Origin: an uncultured Cyclobacteriaceae bacterium
Lineage (GTDB): Bacteria > Bacteroidota > Bacteroidia > Cytophagales > Cyclobacteriaceae
NCBI GenBank assembly: GCA_943788235.1
Contig: CALSPM010000005.1
Coordinates: forward strand, 768,001 to 832,000
Reading direction: 5' to 3'
DNA length: 64,000 nt
Shown in pieces: positions 7,840 through 18,519 of this stretch; position 1 is the first letter of the stretch; every line of letters starts with the position of its first letter. The position numbers and the translations under genes are program-made. Under the pieces are notes generated by a model, which saw only the letters and a program-made list of their open reading frames with translations, was not told the DNA's origin and ran no database searches.

Positions 7840-10640
7840 TAAATGCTTTGAAGTTCCACTTAGTAATCCTCTATTTTTTCTTTTTTTTAGGGAGTGTATT
7901 TGCTGGACCTAAAAATATTGCGTCTAAAGCCAAGGTCACCTCATCGAGTAATCTTAATGATTACTTTAATGCCGAAAATGCAATTGATGGGGTTATAAGA
8001 ATCGCGGATAAAGGCGAATGGGCCTGTGAAGGGAATGGTACTTTTTGGGGGTTTATTAGGTATCCTTGGATTCAACTTGATTGGGATACACTTCAAAACA
8101 TTGATAAAATTATTTTATATGATCGTGCTTCTTTGGATATACATACGGCTGGAGGTCGTTTAAAGTTCAGTGATGGATCGGTTATATCAGTAAATGCGTT
8201 ACCTAATAATGGCGCTGCAAAAGTCGTTACTTTTGAGAGTAAGAAGGTCGATTGGGTTCGTTTTGAGGTTACCGATGGCATAGGTCTAGCATTGGGATTA
8301 TCAGAAATTGAAGTGTTTCCATCATCTAAAAGTTACGAGGATCTTATTTCATGGGTGAATCCGTTTGTGGAAACCACCCGAGGAAGGTATTTTTATTTTA
8401 CGCCCGGCGCCTTACCTTTTGGAATGGTAGCTACTGCACCTATCACACGTAATAAAAACCAATATGGGGGTGGTTACAATTATAATTCAATGGAGATATT
8501 GGGCTTTAGTCCCATACATGGTTGGATGATGTCGGGCATTCAATTGATGCCCACCACGGGAACCATTGACCCGACTTTGGGAGAAGCCCATTGGAAATCA
8601 AGTTTTAGTCATGAAGATGAATTGGCACATCCAGGTTATCAAAGAGTGTACTTAGAAGACTATGATACTTGGGTAGAATTTACAGGAACAACCCGAGCTA
8701 GTATTTTTAGAATGACTTATACTCAGTCGGATCGAGCTTCCATTCTGACCAATTTAGGAGGCTATTTGGGTAGTACGACGATGTCTGGAGCAGCAGCTAA
8801 AGTAGTAGGTGGAACCAAAATCGAGGGCTCCTTTGATTCTGGTGGAAGACTTTGGGGAGGGCCTTCAAAAGTAAAAGTATTTTTTGTAATGGAATTCAGT
8901 AAGCCTTTTGAATCTGTAAGCGGCTGGAATGAACGTGGCAATCAAAACAATAGTTCTCAAATCTATGGATCTAAACAGATGACCCGTCGTGACTCAATGG
9001 ATTATGGGGTAGTTGTGCAAAGTTATTGGGATGCCCCAACGGCTGGGCTTACCGCTAATTATCAGGTTGCGGCAGGAGATCAAATTTTGTTAAAAATGGC
9101 TATTTCTTATACGAGTATAGAAAATGCTTGGGAGAACCTTAATATAGAACTCGATCATTGGGATTTTGATTTAGTCCAAAAAAATGCCGAGCATGAATGG
9201 AATCAAATATTAGGACGAATAGAGGTAAAAGGTGGGAGCGATCAGCAACAGATTAAATTCTATACGGATCTATGGCATGTTTTATTGGGGCGTAAGATCA
9301 TCAATGATGTGAAAGGAACCTATCCGGACTATACCCAAGGAGAGCTAGATTGGAAATTTACAAAAGCCGATTTGAAGATAAAAATGCTACCTATGAACAA
9401 ATCAGGAAAGTCTTTGTTTAACATGTACAATTCAGATGCTCTTTGGTTGACTCATTGGAATCTTAATATTCTATGGGGGCTTGCTTGGCCAGAAATTCTT
9501 GATGATTTTTCCGCATCTCTCGTTCAATATGCCAAAAACGGTGGATTACTTCCTCGAGGTCCCAATACAGGTGGATATTCTTATATTATGACGGGAAATC
9601 CTGCGACCAGCTTACTGGTGAGTACCTATCAAAAGGGACTTATGACCAAAACATCTCCTAAAGTTGCCTTTGATATAATGAATAAAAATCATAGGCCTGG
9701 AGGAATGATGGGTGATACTCCTGAGGAATTGCAATTCTATATTGATTATGGCTATTGTCCAGGGAATGCGGGCAAAACGCTAGAATGGTCGTTTCAGGAT
9801 TGGTCGCTTGCGCAAATGGCCAAAAAAATGAGGAAATTTAAGGATTATAATTATTTTAATAACCGTGCTAAAACTTGGACTACTCTTTTTAGATCGGGAG
9901 AACATTTAATATTTCCAAAAGATGAGAGTGGAAAGTGGTTGCACGATGAACCTTTGAGTATGTCGGGTTGGGTAGAATCTAATTCTTGGCAAGGATCTTG
10001 GCAAGTTTCTCATGATATACCGACGCTATCAAGACTTATGGGAGGTAATGATACCATAGCGTCAAAGCTTGATTATGCTTTTGAAAAATCTAAGGATGAT
10101 GATTTTGTATTTGGTTATGGAAATGGATATGTAAGCTATGCCAATCAGCCTGGATGTTCTAATGCTCATATTTTTAATTATATAGGGAAACCTTGGATGA
10201 CTCAATATTGGGTACGTGAGGTTAATGAGAGGGCCTATGGCGATATAACACCTGAAAGTGGTTATGGAGGTCATGATGAAGATGAGGGACAAATGGGAGG
10301 TGTTAGCGCTTTGATGTCTATGGGGCTCTTTAGTTTAAGAGGAAATAATTCGACTGCTCCCATTTATGAATTGACCAGCCCTGTGTTTGATGAGGTTATC
10401 ATTCATTTGAACAAGGACTATTATAGCGGCGAAACGTTTAAAATTGTTACGGAAAATAATGGAGTTGTTAATAAATATATTCAATCGGTTCATTTAAATG
10501 GCATTGCTTTGAATAAAATCTGGTTTTATCATAGTGAGTTTCAAAAGGGAGGGGAGTTGCGGTTAAAACTAGGTAAAGAACCCAATTTTAATTTAGGCTC
10601 AAATCCGAGTGATGCACCTTATACCAATAAGCCTAAATGA
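7827..10640 (+). CDS. GH92-family alpha-mannosidase with N-terminal carbohydrate-binding-like domain
   Basis: 937 residues, intact, with a signal peptide (hydrophobic residues 10-27). Residues ~30-165 form a discoidin/F5-8C-like domain (NIASKAKVTSSS, AIDGV, W-I-Q-L-D-W, SEIEVF). The GH92 module starts near residue 170 with W-V-N-P-F-V-E and F-T-P-G-A-L-P-F-G-M-V, matching the family pattern NPFIGT...PGA..PFGMV. TLEWSFQDWSLAQMAK near 651 matches the TLEYAYDDW block, and the H-D-E-D-E-G-Q-M stretch near 814 matches the GN(D/E)D-x-GQM block. GH92 enzymes are calcium-dependent exo-alpha-mannosidases. The family blocks are divergent (EQ instead of YDD, no AW after GQM), so this is an atypical subgroup and its linkage specificity is open. 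The start overlaps the transporter gene by 13 bases. Confidence 0.85.
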   Translation: MEVVINALKFHLVILYFFFFLGSVFAGPKNIASKAKVTSSSNLNDYFNAENAIDGVIRIADKGEWACEGNGTFWGFIRYPWIQLDWDTLQNIDKIILYDRASLDIHTAGGRLKFSDGSVISVNALPNNGAAKVVTFESKKVDWVRFEVTDGIGLALGLSEIEVFPSSKSYEDLISWVNPFVETTRGRYFYFTPGALPFGMVATAPITRNKNQYGGGYNYNSMEILGFSPIHGWMMSGIQLMPTTGTIDPTLGEAHWKSSFSHEDELAHPGYQRVYLEDYDTWVEFTGTTRASIFRMTYTQSDRASILTNLGGYLGSTTMSGAAAKVVGGTKIEGSFDSGGRLWGGPSKVKVFFVMEFSKPFESVSGWNERGNQNNSSQIYGSKQMTRRDSMDYGVVVQSYWDAPTAGLTANYQVAAGDQILLKMAISYTSIENAWENLNIELDHWDFDLVQKNAEHEWNQILGRIEVKGGSDQQQIKFYTDLWHVLLGRKIINDVKGTYPDYTQGELDWKFTKADLKIKMLPMNKSGKSLFNMYNSDALWLTHWNLNILWGLAWPEILDDFSASLVQYAKNGGLLPRGPNTGGYSYIMTGNPATSLLVSTYQKGLMTKTSPKVAFDIMNKNHRPGGMMGDTPEELQFYIDYGYCPGNAGKTLEWSFQDWSLAQMAKKMRKFKDYNYFNNRAKTWTTLFRSGEHLIFPKDESGKWLHDEPLSMSGWVESNSWQGSWQVSHDIPTLSRLMGGNDTIASKLDYAFEKSKDDDFVFGYGNGYVSYANQPGCSNAHIFNYIGKPWMTQYWVREVNERAYGDITPESGYGGHDEDEGQMGGVSALMSMGLFSLRGNNSTAPIYELTSPVFDEVIIHLNKDYYSGETFKIVTENNGVVNKYIQSVHLNGIALNKIWFYHSEFQKGGELRLKLGKEPNFNLGSNPSDAPYTNKPK

Positions 10641-10728
10641 TTCATTTGAGAAATAGGTTCATGGGAATAGATTGAATTTTTATTATGGACAAAGGGCCTA
10701 CTTTTTTTAAGCGTTAATAGGAATTTAA

Positions 10729-12045
10729 ATGGGAAATTTCATCAAACTGAGTATTACGTGTATTGGTTTATGTTTTACAACATTGGCTTACAGTCAATGG
10801 GGCCCGAGTTATACGCCGGTAAGGGTCATCGTATCTGCAGATCATTCTGATTGGAATTATCGACTAGGAGAATCGGTAATATTTAGTGTGTCAGTTTATA
10901 AAAATGGAAATCCAATCGAGGCTAAGGTACAATACAAAATTATGCCGGAAAAGATGGATCCTATTGATGCAGGTACCCTCCATCTTGAAAACGGGAGGGC
11001 AGAGCTTAAGCCTCAACAGATGAAGACACCAGGTTATCTTAGATGTAAGATTACCGTTGAGTCCGAGGGAAAATTTTATGAAGGTATGGCTACCGTGGCT
11101 TTTGCAAATGATCAAATAATGCCTACGACTGTGATGCCTGATGATTTTGAGAAATTCTGGGGGCAAACGCTTTTGCAAAATAAGGATATACCGCTTAATG
11201 CTAAAATGACCAAGATCGAAACATTGAGTGATGAAAAATTGGATGTCTATCAGGTTAAGTTTCAAAATTTTAGACTGGGAAGCTATATTTATGGTGTGTT
11301 GTCGGTCCCCAGAGGGGGCACAAAATTTCCCGCATTGATCAAAGTCCCAGGAGCAGGGGTTTGGCCTCACTTTATGGTTCAAGATGAGGATGCGCGTAAG
11401 GGATTGATTGTTTTGGACATTCGAATTCATGGAATCCCTATGGTTATGAATGCTCATAATGAGATCTATGGAGAATTATGGAGTGCAGCTTTGAATAATT
11501 ATTGGACATTTAATTTGGATAATAAAGAGCTGTATTATTATCGAAGGGTCTATGCGGGGTGTGTAAAGGCGATTGATTTTATCTACAGCTTACCGCAATT
11601 CGATCAAGAACATTTAGGTGTCAGTGGAGGCAGTCAAGGAGGTGCCTTAGCCATTGTCACAGCAGCACTGGACGAACGAGTGGATTATTTAGTTTCCTAC
11701 TATCCTGCGCTTTGCGACTTAACAGGATATCTCAATGGCCGGGCGGGAGGATGGCCTCATTTATTTGATAAGGATCATTCCCCATTTCACGCTAAGGAAG
11801 ATAAAATTGAGACTTCTATGTATTATGATGTCGTAAATTTTGCAAGAATATTAAAAGTACCAGGCTATTATTGTTGGGGGTATAATGATCAAAGTTGCCC
11901 TCCTACCTCTATTCAAAGTATGTATAATGTAATCAAGGCACCTAAGGAATTGGGTATTATGAAGGACGCGGGGCATTACATTTACCCTGAACAAAAAGCG
12001 GTGACCGACGAATGGATATTTCAAAACTTGAGTGGTACAAAGTAA
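10729..12045 (+). CDS. Exported acetyl xylan esterase-like (CE7-type) alpha/beta hydrolase
   Basis: 438 residues with a signal peptide ending A-Y-S-Q near residue 23. Residues ~25-130 look like an immunoglobulin-type beta domain; the remainder is an alpha/beta hydrolase of the acetylxylan esterase/cephalosporin deacetylase (AXE1, CE7) kind. The nucleophile elbow reads GVSGGSQGGA near residue 300, the acid is probably in GYNDQSCPPTS near 385, and the histidine in DAGHYIYPEQ near 415, giving a complete Ser-Asp-His triad. It should remove O-acetyl groups from oligosaccharides in the periplasm so that the glycosidases can act. There is an 88-base gap after the mannosidase gene, the largest in this operon, and the following gene starts inside its last codons. 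Exact acetylated sugar unknown. Confidence 0.85.
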   Translation: MGNFIKLSITCIGLCFTTLAYSQWGPSYTPVRVIVSADHSDWNYRLGESVIFSVSVYKNGNPIEAKVQYKIMPEKMDPIDAGTLHLENGRAELKPQQMKTPGYLRCKITVESEGKFYEGMATVAFANDQIMPTTVMPDDFEKFWGQTLLQNKDIPLNAKMTKIETLSDEKLDVYQVKFQNFRLGSYIYGVLSVPRGGTKFPALIKVPGAGVWPHFMVQDEDARKGLIVLDIRIHGIPMVMNAHNEIYGELWSAALNNYWTFNLDNKELYYYRRVYAGCVKAIDFIYSLPQFDQEHLGVSGGSQGGALAIVTAALDERVDYLVSYYPALCDLTGYLNGRAGGWPHLFDKDHSPFHAKEDKIETSMYYDVVNFARILKVPGYYCWGYNDQSCPPTSIQSMYNVIKAPKELGIMKDAGHYIYPEQKAVTDEWIFQNLSGTK

Positions 12046-15000
12046 TACTTTTGTTGGGTAGTTTTTGGTTTCAGGACTGTTCACAAAAACAGCAGCCTAT
12101 TCATGCGCTTTCAAGTCATCATACGGGCGTGTTATTTAATAATCAAATTGATCTGAATACGGACTTTTCGATCATCGATTATATGTATTTTTTTAATGGA
12201 GCAGGTACGGCTCTTGGGTGACTTTAATAACGATGGTCTCGAAGATTTGTTTTTTGCCGGTAACAGGGTATCAAATGCGCTTTATCAAAATACGGGAAAT
12301 TTTAAGTTTCAAGATGTGACCAAAGAGGCAGGGTTAAGCACGTCTTCATGGTGTACTGGAGTATTAGTTGAAGATTTTAATCAAGATGGGTGGTTGGATC
12401 TATATCTATCTGTCGCAGGAGAAAAAAAATACTGAGATGCGAAAGAATCTGCTCTATATAAATAATAAGGACATGACTTTTAACCGAATCGGCCGCTCTA
12501 TATGGTCTTGATTTTGAGAGATTATTCTTCCACATGCGGCTGTATTTGGATTATTTGACTTGGATGGTGACTTGATGATGTATATTTATTGAATCATACC
12601 AATCAATTTAATGACGTAAAATGACCCCATTCCGAGAAACTTAGATGGCAGCGCTGCCAATACGGATCGATTGTTAAGATGTGACTGGATAGATTCTTTG
12701 GATCATCCAGTATATGTTGATGTCTCCGCTCAGGCGGGAATTGAAGTAGAGGGTTTTGGATTAGGCGTTGGTGTTTCCGATTTTAATCTTGATGGATGGC
12801 CAGATTTGTACATTTCTAATGATTTTATATCCAATGATATTCTCTATATGAATCAGGGAAATGGAACTTTTGTCAATGAAATTAATAAGGCCTTGAAGCA
12901 TCAATCTTTTAATGGCATGGGTAATGATGTGGCAGATTTTAACAACGATGAATTGCCAGATATTCTAGTGGCTGATATGTTGCCTAAAACCAGAAAATCA
13001 AGGGTGATGATGGCAAATAATTTGAGTACTTATTTACAATCTGCTGCGGTTTCCATGGGTTATGAATTACAATATCCTAGAAATACTTTGCAGCTCAATC
13101 AGGGAGTCGCCGGCGGCGTGAGCACTTTTAGTGAATTGGGGCAATTTGCTGGAATAAGCAGTACGGATTGGAGTTGGGCCCCTTTGTTTGTCGATTTGAA
13201 TTTGGATGGTTTTAAGGATGTTTTTATGAGCAATGGTTACTTGAAGGATATTACCAATCAAGATTTCATAGCCTATCGAAAAAATCGAATAACCTTCAGC
13301 GCGCAAAAAAAGATTGATAGTCTTTATCTCGCCCTAATGAAGGAGCTATCAGCTGTGGAGGTTAATAATCTAATTTTTTGGAATCAGAGGGATTCAACTT
13401 TTCAAGAATCTGGAATAGAGACTTTTGTAGGAGTCTCTTCGGGTGCTGCCTATGGAGACCTCGATTTGGATGGAGACCTTGATTTAGTGACCAATAATTC
13501 CAATGCCAAAGCAAGTGTTTTTGAAAATAGTATCTCCGGAAATTCAATCAGTATAAAATTGAAAGGTCCCAAATACAATCATAGAGGAATAGGGAGCGTA
13601 ATTACTGCGTACGTTGATGTTAAAGTCCAGAAATTTGAATATTACCTCAGTAGAGGTTATCTGTCAACAGTAGGAGAAACTATGATCATCGGGTTAGGTG
13701 CGGCTAAGGTTGCAGATTCCTTACGGGTGGATTGGTATGATGGTACGATATCATGGCAGTATGGGTTGCAATCGGGGGGGAGCTACGAGATCAGGTATGA
13801 TGAAAGCATGCCTAGAAAACGAGACTTAGAGGAGGAAAATCTTCTTTTTGTAGAAGCTCAATCCATCATGGTAGCACATCAAGAATTAGATTACTATGAT
13901 TTTGATAGTCATCCCTTGCTTCCTTGGAAATATTCTAACACGGGACCTGGGCTAGCCATGTCTAGTAGAGATGATTTTGGGCATATGCTTTTTTATATGA
14001 CTGGTTCACAAGGATTTAATGGCAAATTTTTTGATTTTTTTGGAAGGAATGATGAAAGCATTAGAGCAAGGGCTTTTGTAGAAGAAACAGATGCTATTTT
14101 TTTTGATTGTGATAATGATGGAGATGAGGATCTTTATGTACTCTCTGGTGGAATCGAAAATTTGAATAGAGAAGGAGCTTATCAAGACGAACTCTTAATT
14201 AATGATAATGGATCTTTCACAAGTTCCATTAATCGCATCGAACAAACTAAAGATCCAGGCTCCAAAATTCTGACTATTGATTTTGATCGGGATGGAGATC
14301 TTGATTTGTTCAGAGCAGGTCAAACTAATTTCAAGGCCTATGGAAGACCAATAAATAGTTGGCTGTATAGGAATGATCAAGGTGTTTTTAGTTCGGTAGT
14401 AGGTCCTGATTTTGATGACTTGAAATCTTTGGGGATGGTGACCGATATGGAAGTAGTAGATATGAACCATGATGATTGGCCTGATATAGTAGTGGTAGGA
14501 GAATGGATGGAAGTCACGATTCTGTATAATGACCTGGGTAAAGGATTTAAGAAAAGAAGTATAACGGGATCAAGTGGTATTTGGAGAAGTTTGGTTTCGG
14601 GCGATTTTGATAATGATGGGGATATTGACTTAGTTGTAGGTAATTTGGGTTTAAATACAGGATTGAATGTTTCGCAAGAGTATCCTTTGGGCCTTATAGG
14701 CTATTGTCTAAGAAGGGATGCTTCTTGTCTTGGTATTCCGACTGCTTTTTTCGCATTAGGGGAGGGCAAGTTCGAGAGTTTCCCCCTTTACGGCAGGTTG
14801 ATTATGTTGAAAGCATTGAAAAACCTACAAGTAGTTTGTCCTTCTTATCAAACTTACGCCCATTTCACGACTCAAGATTTGATGGAGTTAGAACAAGATA
14901 ATATTTTGTATCAAACTCAAATTCAAACCTTAAGTTCGAGTTATTTTGAAAATAAAGGATCAGGCAATTTCATAATTAAGCCTCTTCCCAAAGCATTTCA

Positions 15001-15310
15001 ATGGTCAAGTGTCGAGGCCCTGCTTGTTTTTGATTTTGATGATGATGGTTATTTAGATTTGATGGCAGCTGGAAATAATTCAGGTATGAATGTAGCTCTA
15101 GGTAATTTGGATGCGTCTAAAGGAATTTTAGCCTTGGGGAATGGAGGAGGTGACTTTAAAACTCTGTCCACCCATTTATTGGGAAATTTTCTTTCTGGAG
15201 AAGTTCGAAACATAAAAAAGGTGAGGGTCGGAGAGGTACATCATTTCCTTTCCACTCATAATAATGGTAATTTGGATATATTTAAAATTAATCCCTTATT
15301 TAAATGGTGA
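12012..15310 (+). pseudogene. VCBS/FG-GAP repeat protein with ASPIC/UnbV domain, frame-broken
   Basis: Reading across frames gives one protein of roughly 1,090 residues: a lipoprotein-like N-terminus, FG-GAP/VCBS repeats (DFNNDGLEDLFFAGN, DFNLDGWPDLYISND, DFDNDGDIDLVVGN), an ASPIC/UnbV domain around 13.56-13.79 kb, then more repeats. Such beta-propeller surface proteins are common in Bacteroidota glycan loci. The first 650 bases are interrupted: extra bases near 12217 (GGG), 12425 (A run), 12485 (CC), 12516, 12532, ~12575 and 12615 each break the frame, and deleting them restores an uninterrupted conserved protein. A compensating shift pair lies at about 14800 and 14850. From 12671 to 15310 the frame is open. 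The conserved sequence between shifts argues for assembly insertions or very recent inactivation. It overlaps both neighbours. Confidence 0.8.
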
Positions 15311-17280
15311 AAAGATCTGTGATTTTGGTATTTCTATGGATAGTTATATCGCCTACTGGCATATGCGAGGTCGTTATGCCTAAAATTTTTAGTAATCATA
15401 TGGTCTTACAAAGAGATCAGCCCATAACTCTATGGGGTTGGGGTACTCCTTTGGAATTGATATCGATCCATTTAGGTCCATCGATGGAGCAAGTTAAGGT
15501 AGGTAAAAACGGGAAATGGACTCTTGATTTGGATCCAATGTCAGTAGGGGGACCCTATATTTTGACTGTAAAAGATAGAGAAAGCGAGTTGATTTTCGAG
15601 GATATTTTAATTGGGGATCTATGGATTTGCTCCGGCCAATCAAATATGGAGTGGACCAATAATCAGTTTAACTATGAAGAGACTGACACAACTTTTTTAA
15701 AGACCAACATGAGGTTATTTAAGGTATCTATTGATATGGATTATTTACCTAAAGAAGACCTCCTGGGAGGAGCATGGCAATTGTTAGATGCGGAGACTAT
15801 GGATAATTTTTCTGCGCTAAGCTATTATTTTGGAAAAAATCTATCGAACGAAATAGACGTTCCAATAGGATTAATTAATGTCAGTTTAGGATCGAGTTCA
15901 ATTGAAGCATGGATGTCGAATAATGCATTGGTAAAGTTTCCTCAATTTCGAGAGGAGGTCAATACAATAGTATCTAAAAATAGATCATTTGAGGAGCTCA
16001 GGCTTGATTTTGAAAAGGGCAAAGAAAAATGGTCCAAAAAACATTATTTGAAAGATATAGGACTCGATATGCAGTGGTTTGCAAAAGAATTGGATGATAG
16101 TGATTGGCTGGAGATGAAAGTTTCAGGATTTTGGGAAGAATTAGATACCTCTTTAGTAGATCATGACGGTGCTGTTTGGTTTCGAAAGACTTTTGATCTT
16201 CCTCAAGGATATGATCGTCCAAGATTCAGCATTAAGTTGAATCAGATAGATGATTATGATATGGTATGGGTTAATGGTAAAAAGATAGGAGAAACGTATG
16301 GGCGTCATAATTTTCGAAATTATAGTGTGGAAACCAATCTATTACAGCCGAAGGGCAATGTGATCGCAGTCAGAGTTTTCGATATAGGTGGAAATGGGGG
16401 CTTTTCTACCAGCGCTTTTTGGGGTAACCCAATAATTTGGGGAGACTGGAAGTACAAAAAGGGGTCGGCTATTGATGCCGATAATTTTAAAGCTCCGTTG
16501 ACAGTTAACGCGAGTCCTTTTTCATCCCCAGGGGTTCTATACAATGGCAATATTGCCCCACTTACCAAGCTCAAAATAAAAGGGATATTTTGGTATCAAG
16601 GGGAAAGCAATGTGGATCGGGCTCATGAATATCAATCTCTTTTCCCTGAATTGATTGTCGATTGGAGAAATCATTTTGGAGATGTTAAGTTGCCTTTTTT
16701 ATATGTACAATTGCCCAACTATACGATAGAAGCTTCCGAACCCGTGGATCAATCTTGGTCCGAAATGCGAATGGCGCAGGACCAGGCATTGAAGTTATTG
16801 CATGTAGGAAGAGTGGTCACCATTGATATAGGGGATGCTGAGGACATTCATCCTAAGAATAAGATAGAAGTCGGGCGAAGATCAGCAATAGTTGCTTTGA
16901 ATATCGCCTATGGTAGACACTTTATGTCATCGCCTTTGTATAAAAGTCATCGTATTGAGGACCGTCGTATATTTGTGAGTATTAATCAGGCAGTGGAAGA
17001 TCTCGTGGTTAGAGACAAATATGGTTACATTCGTGGATTTGCTATTGCAGGTGCGGATCAAAAATTTTATTGGGCCAAGGCAACTATTTCAAATGGAGAG
17101 ATAGAGGTATTTTGTGAAAAAGTAGAGAAACCCGTAGCTATTAGGTATGCGTGGTCGTCAAATCCTGGGACTTTAAATCTTTTTAATAAAGAAGGTTGGC
17201 CATTGGCTCCTTTCAAAACAGATAATTGGAAGGGTATCACAGAGGGCAATAGGTATCACTCTAAAGATGCTCGATTTTGA
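15304..17280 (+). CDS. Exported sialate O-acetylesterase family protein (SGNH esterase)
   Basis: 658 residues with a signal peptide (residues ~4-20), intact. It has the family's split SGNH core: the nucleophile block DLWICSGQSNMEW near residue 112, GLINVSLGSSSIEAWM near 195, and IFWYQGESNVDRA near 430; a D-I-H-P-K-N segment near residue 515 matches the C-terminal Asp/His block. Between them lies a beta-galactosidase-like jelly-roll insert (AVWFRKTFDLP, VWVNGKKIGE), usual in Bacteroidota members. Such proteins remove O-acetyl groups from sugars; in this locus it probably deacetylates side chains together with the CE7-type enzyme upstream. The ATG overlaps the VCBS gene stop and the next gene's TTG overlaps its stop, so translation is coupled. 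Confidence 0.88.
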   Translation: MVKRSVILVFLWIVISPTGICEVVMPKIFSNHMVLQRDQPITLWGWGTPLELISIHLGPSMEQVKVGKNGKWTLDLDPMSVGGPYILTVKDRESELIFEDILIGDLWICSGQSNMEWTNNQFNYEETDTTFLKTNMRLFKVSIDMDYLPKEDLLGGAWQLLDAETMDNFSALSYYFGKNLSNEIDVPIGLINVSLGSSSIEAWMSNNALVKFPQFREEVNTIVSKNRSFEELRLDFEKGKEKWSKKHYLKDIGLDMQWFAKELDDSDWLEMKVSGFWEELDTSLVDHDGAVWFRKTFDLPQGYDRPRFSIKLNQIDDYDMVWVNGKKIGETYGRHNFRNYSVETNLLQPKGNVIAVRVFDIGGNGGFSTSAFWGNPIIWGDWKYKKGSAIDADNFKAPLTVNASPFSSPGVLYNGNIAPLTKLKIKGIFWYQGESNVDRAHEYQSLFPELIVDWRNHFGDVKLPFLYVQLPNYTIEASEPVDQSWSEMRMAQDQALKLLHVGRVVTIDIGDAEDIHPKNKIEVGRRSAIVALNIAYGRHFMSSPLYKSHRIEDRRIFVSINQAVEDLVVRDKYGYIRGFAIAGADQKFYWAKATISNGEIEVFCEKVEKPVAIRYAWSSNPGTLNLFNKEGWPLAPFKTDNWKGITEGNRYHSKDARF

Positions 17281-18506
17281 AAAATATCATTATTTTTATT
17301 TTTGCTTTTCTCTTAATGTCATGTGAAGATGAGTCACCTAATTTCACTATTTCACAAGATAAAAATTTAATAGATACGGGTATTTATGATTCGGATTCGG
17401 TGAACGTATCTAATCAAGGGGATGTCATAAATGAACTTGAAGACATCCCAGAGGTAGGAATAATGTCTCCACTGATACGAGACGAATTAATTCTTGAATC
17501 CTTGTCTTGCAGCGATATTCTTGTGTCCAGTACATGTTGGGAGGATGTAAAAACTTCAAAAAGTTGCAGATGGGATCAAATCTACACACGGTATGAAAAT
17601 GGATGGACAGGTGCCGATGCTACTTATTCCGTGCTTTTGCCTGATGGGCGTGTACTGTGGATGTTTGGGGATACATTTATCGGTACAGTAAATGAAGACC
17701 GAACTAGGAATCAAACTAAAATGGTCAATAATACTTTTGTTTTAACAAGTGAAAATGAATTCATTACTCTCTTCGGAGGTACCAGAACTAATCCTAAGGC
17801 GTTAATTGTACCCAATGAAACAGATGATTGGTATTGGCCTTTTGATGCTACGATCTATAATGGTGAATTACATATGCTACTGGCTCATATGCAACGTGTG
17901 GGAGAGGGTATGTGGGGATTTGCCTATAAACAAGTAGACTTAGCTATTTTTTCTTTACCTGACTTAACACTTAAATCGCTTACAATGAAAATACCCTCGC
18001 CTGAAATTTCTTATGGATCGACGTTGATGGAAGATATAGACTACACCTATATCTACGGAATAACTACCGTTGGTTATAATAAATATGCCCATGTTGCTCG
18101 TGCTCCTGGTGGTGATTTACGTGCAATTTGGGAATTTTATAACGGATCAGAATGGGTTTCAGAACCTTCAACGTATCGAATACATGATGGAGTTTCGGAT
18201 CAATTCAGTGTTTTTAAAAAGAACGATAAATATTACTTATTGACCCACCAGATTATATTTGGTAAGGAAATACAGTTATTTGAATCTGATTTCCCAATGG
18301 GTCCTTGGCACAGTAAAAAAATAGTATATTGTACACCTGAGACAGCCGGTGATGTATTTACTTACAATGCATTCGTGCATCCAGAATTATCAATCAATGA
18401 TGAATTAATTATCTCTTATAATATTAATAGTTTTGATTTTTGGTCTCTTTTTGATAATGCGGATTTATATCGCCCAAAGTTTATCAAGGTCGAAAATTGG
18501 CAATAA
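17277..18506 (+). CDS. Lipoprotein of putative beta-propeller type (DUF5005/DUF4185-like), copy 1
   Basis: 409 residues. TTG at 17277 is the only start that supplies the hydrophobic lipoprotein leader before L-M-S-C (Cys about residue 16), and it overlaps the upstream stop. After a variable linker the domain contains W-T-G-A-D-A-T-Y-S, LPDGRVLWMFGDTFIG, M-V-N-N, WPFDATIYNG, a D-Q-F-S-V stretch and a C-terminal LIISYNIN...YRPKFIK block. This resembles uncharacterised lipoproteins annotated DUF4185 or DUF5005, which I take to be five-bladed propellers like GH43/GH117 folds (fold is inference). No known catalytic residues can be assigned. The next gene is a diverged paralogue, and both are embedded in the mannan-type locus, which suggests a glycan-binding or glycoside-cleaving role. 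Confidence 0.6.
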   Translation: MKNIIIFIFAFLLMSCEDESPNFTISQDKNLIDTGIYDSDSVNVSNQGDVINELEDIPEVGIMSPLIRDELILESLSCSDILVSSTCWEDVKTSKSCRWDQIYTRYENGWTGADATYSVLLPDGRVLWMFGDTFIGTVNEDRTRNQTKMVNNTFVLTSENEFITLFGGTRTNPKALIVPNETDDWYWPFDATIYNGELHMLLAHMQRVGEGMWGFAYKQVDLAIFSLPDLTLKSLTMKIPSPEISYGSTLMEDIDYTYIYGITTVGYNKYAHVARAPGGDLRAIWEFYNGSEWVSEPSTYRIHDGVSDQFSVFKKNDKYYLLTHQIIFGKEIQLFESDFPMGPWHSKKIVYCTPETAGDVFTYNAFVHPELSINDELIISYNINSFDFWSLFDNADLYRPKFIKVENWQ

Positions 18507-18519
18507 ATGAATCCATTTG

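Noticed and set aside
10891-11457. 188-codon minus-strand frame inside the CE7-type esterase gene
   Set aside because: Antisense to an intact conserved gene, no recognisable domain and no plausible promoter or signal.
12196-12435. Short separate VCBS genes at 12012-12221 and 12196-12435
   Set aside because: Their ends join smoothly in sequence to the large downstream frame once single extra bases are removed; they are pieces of one gene.
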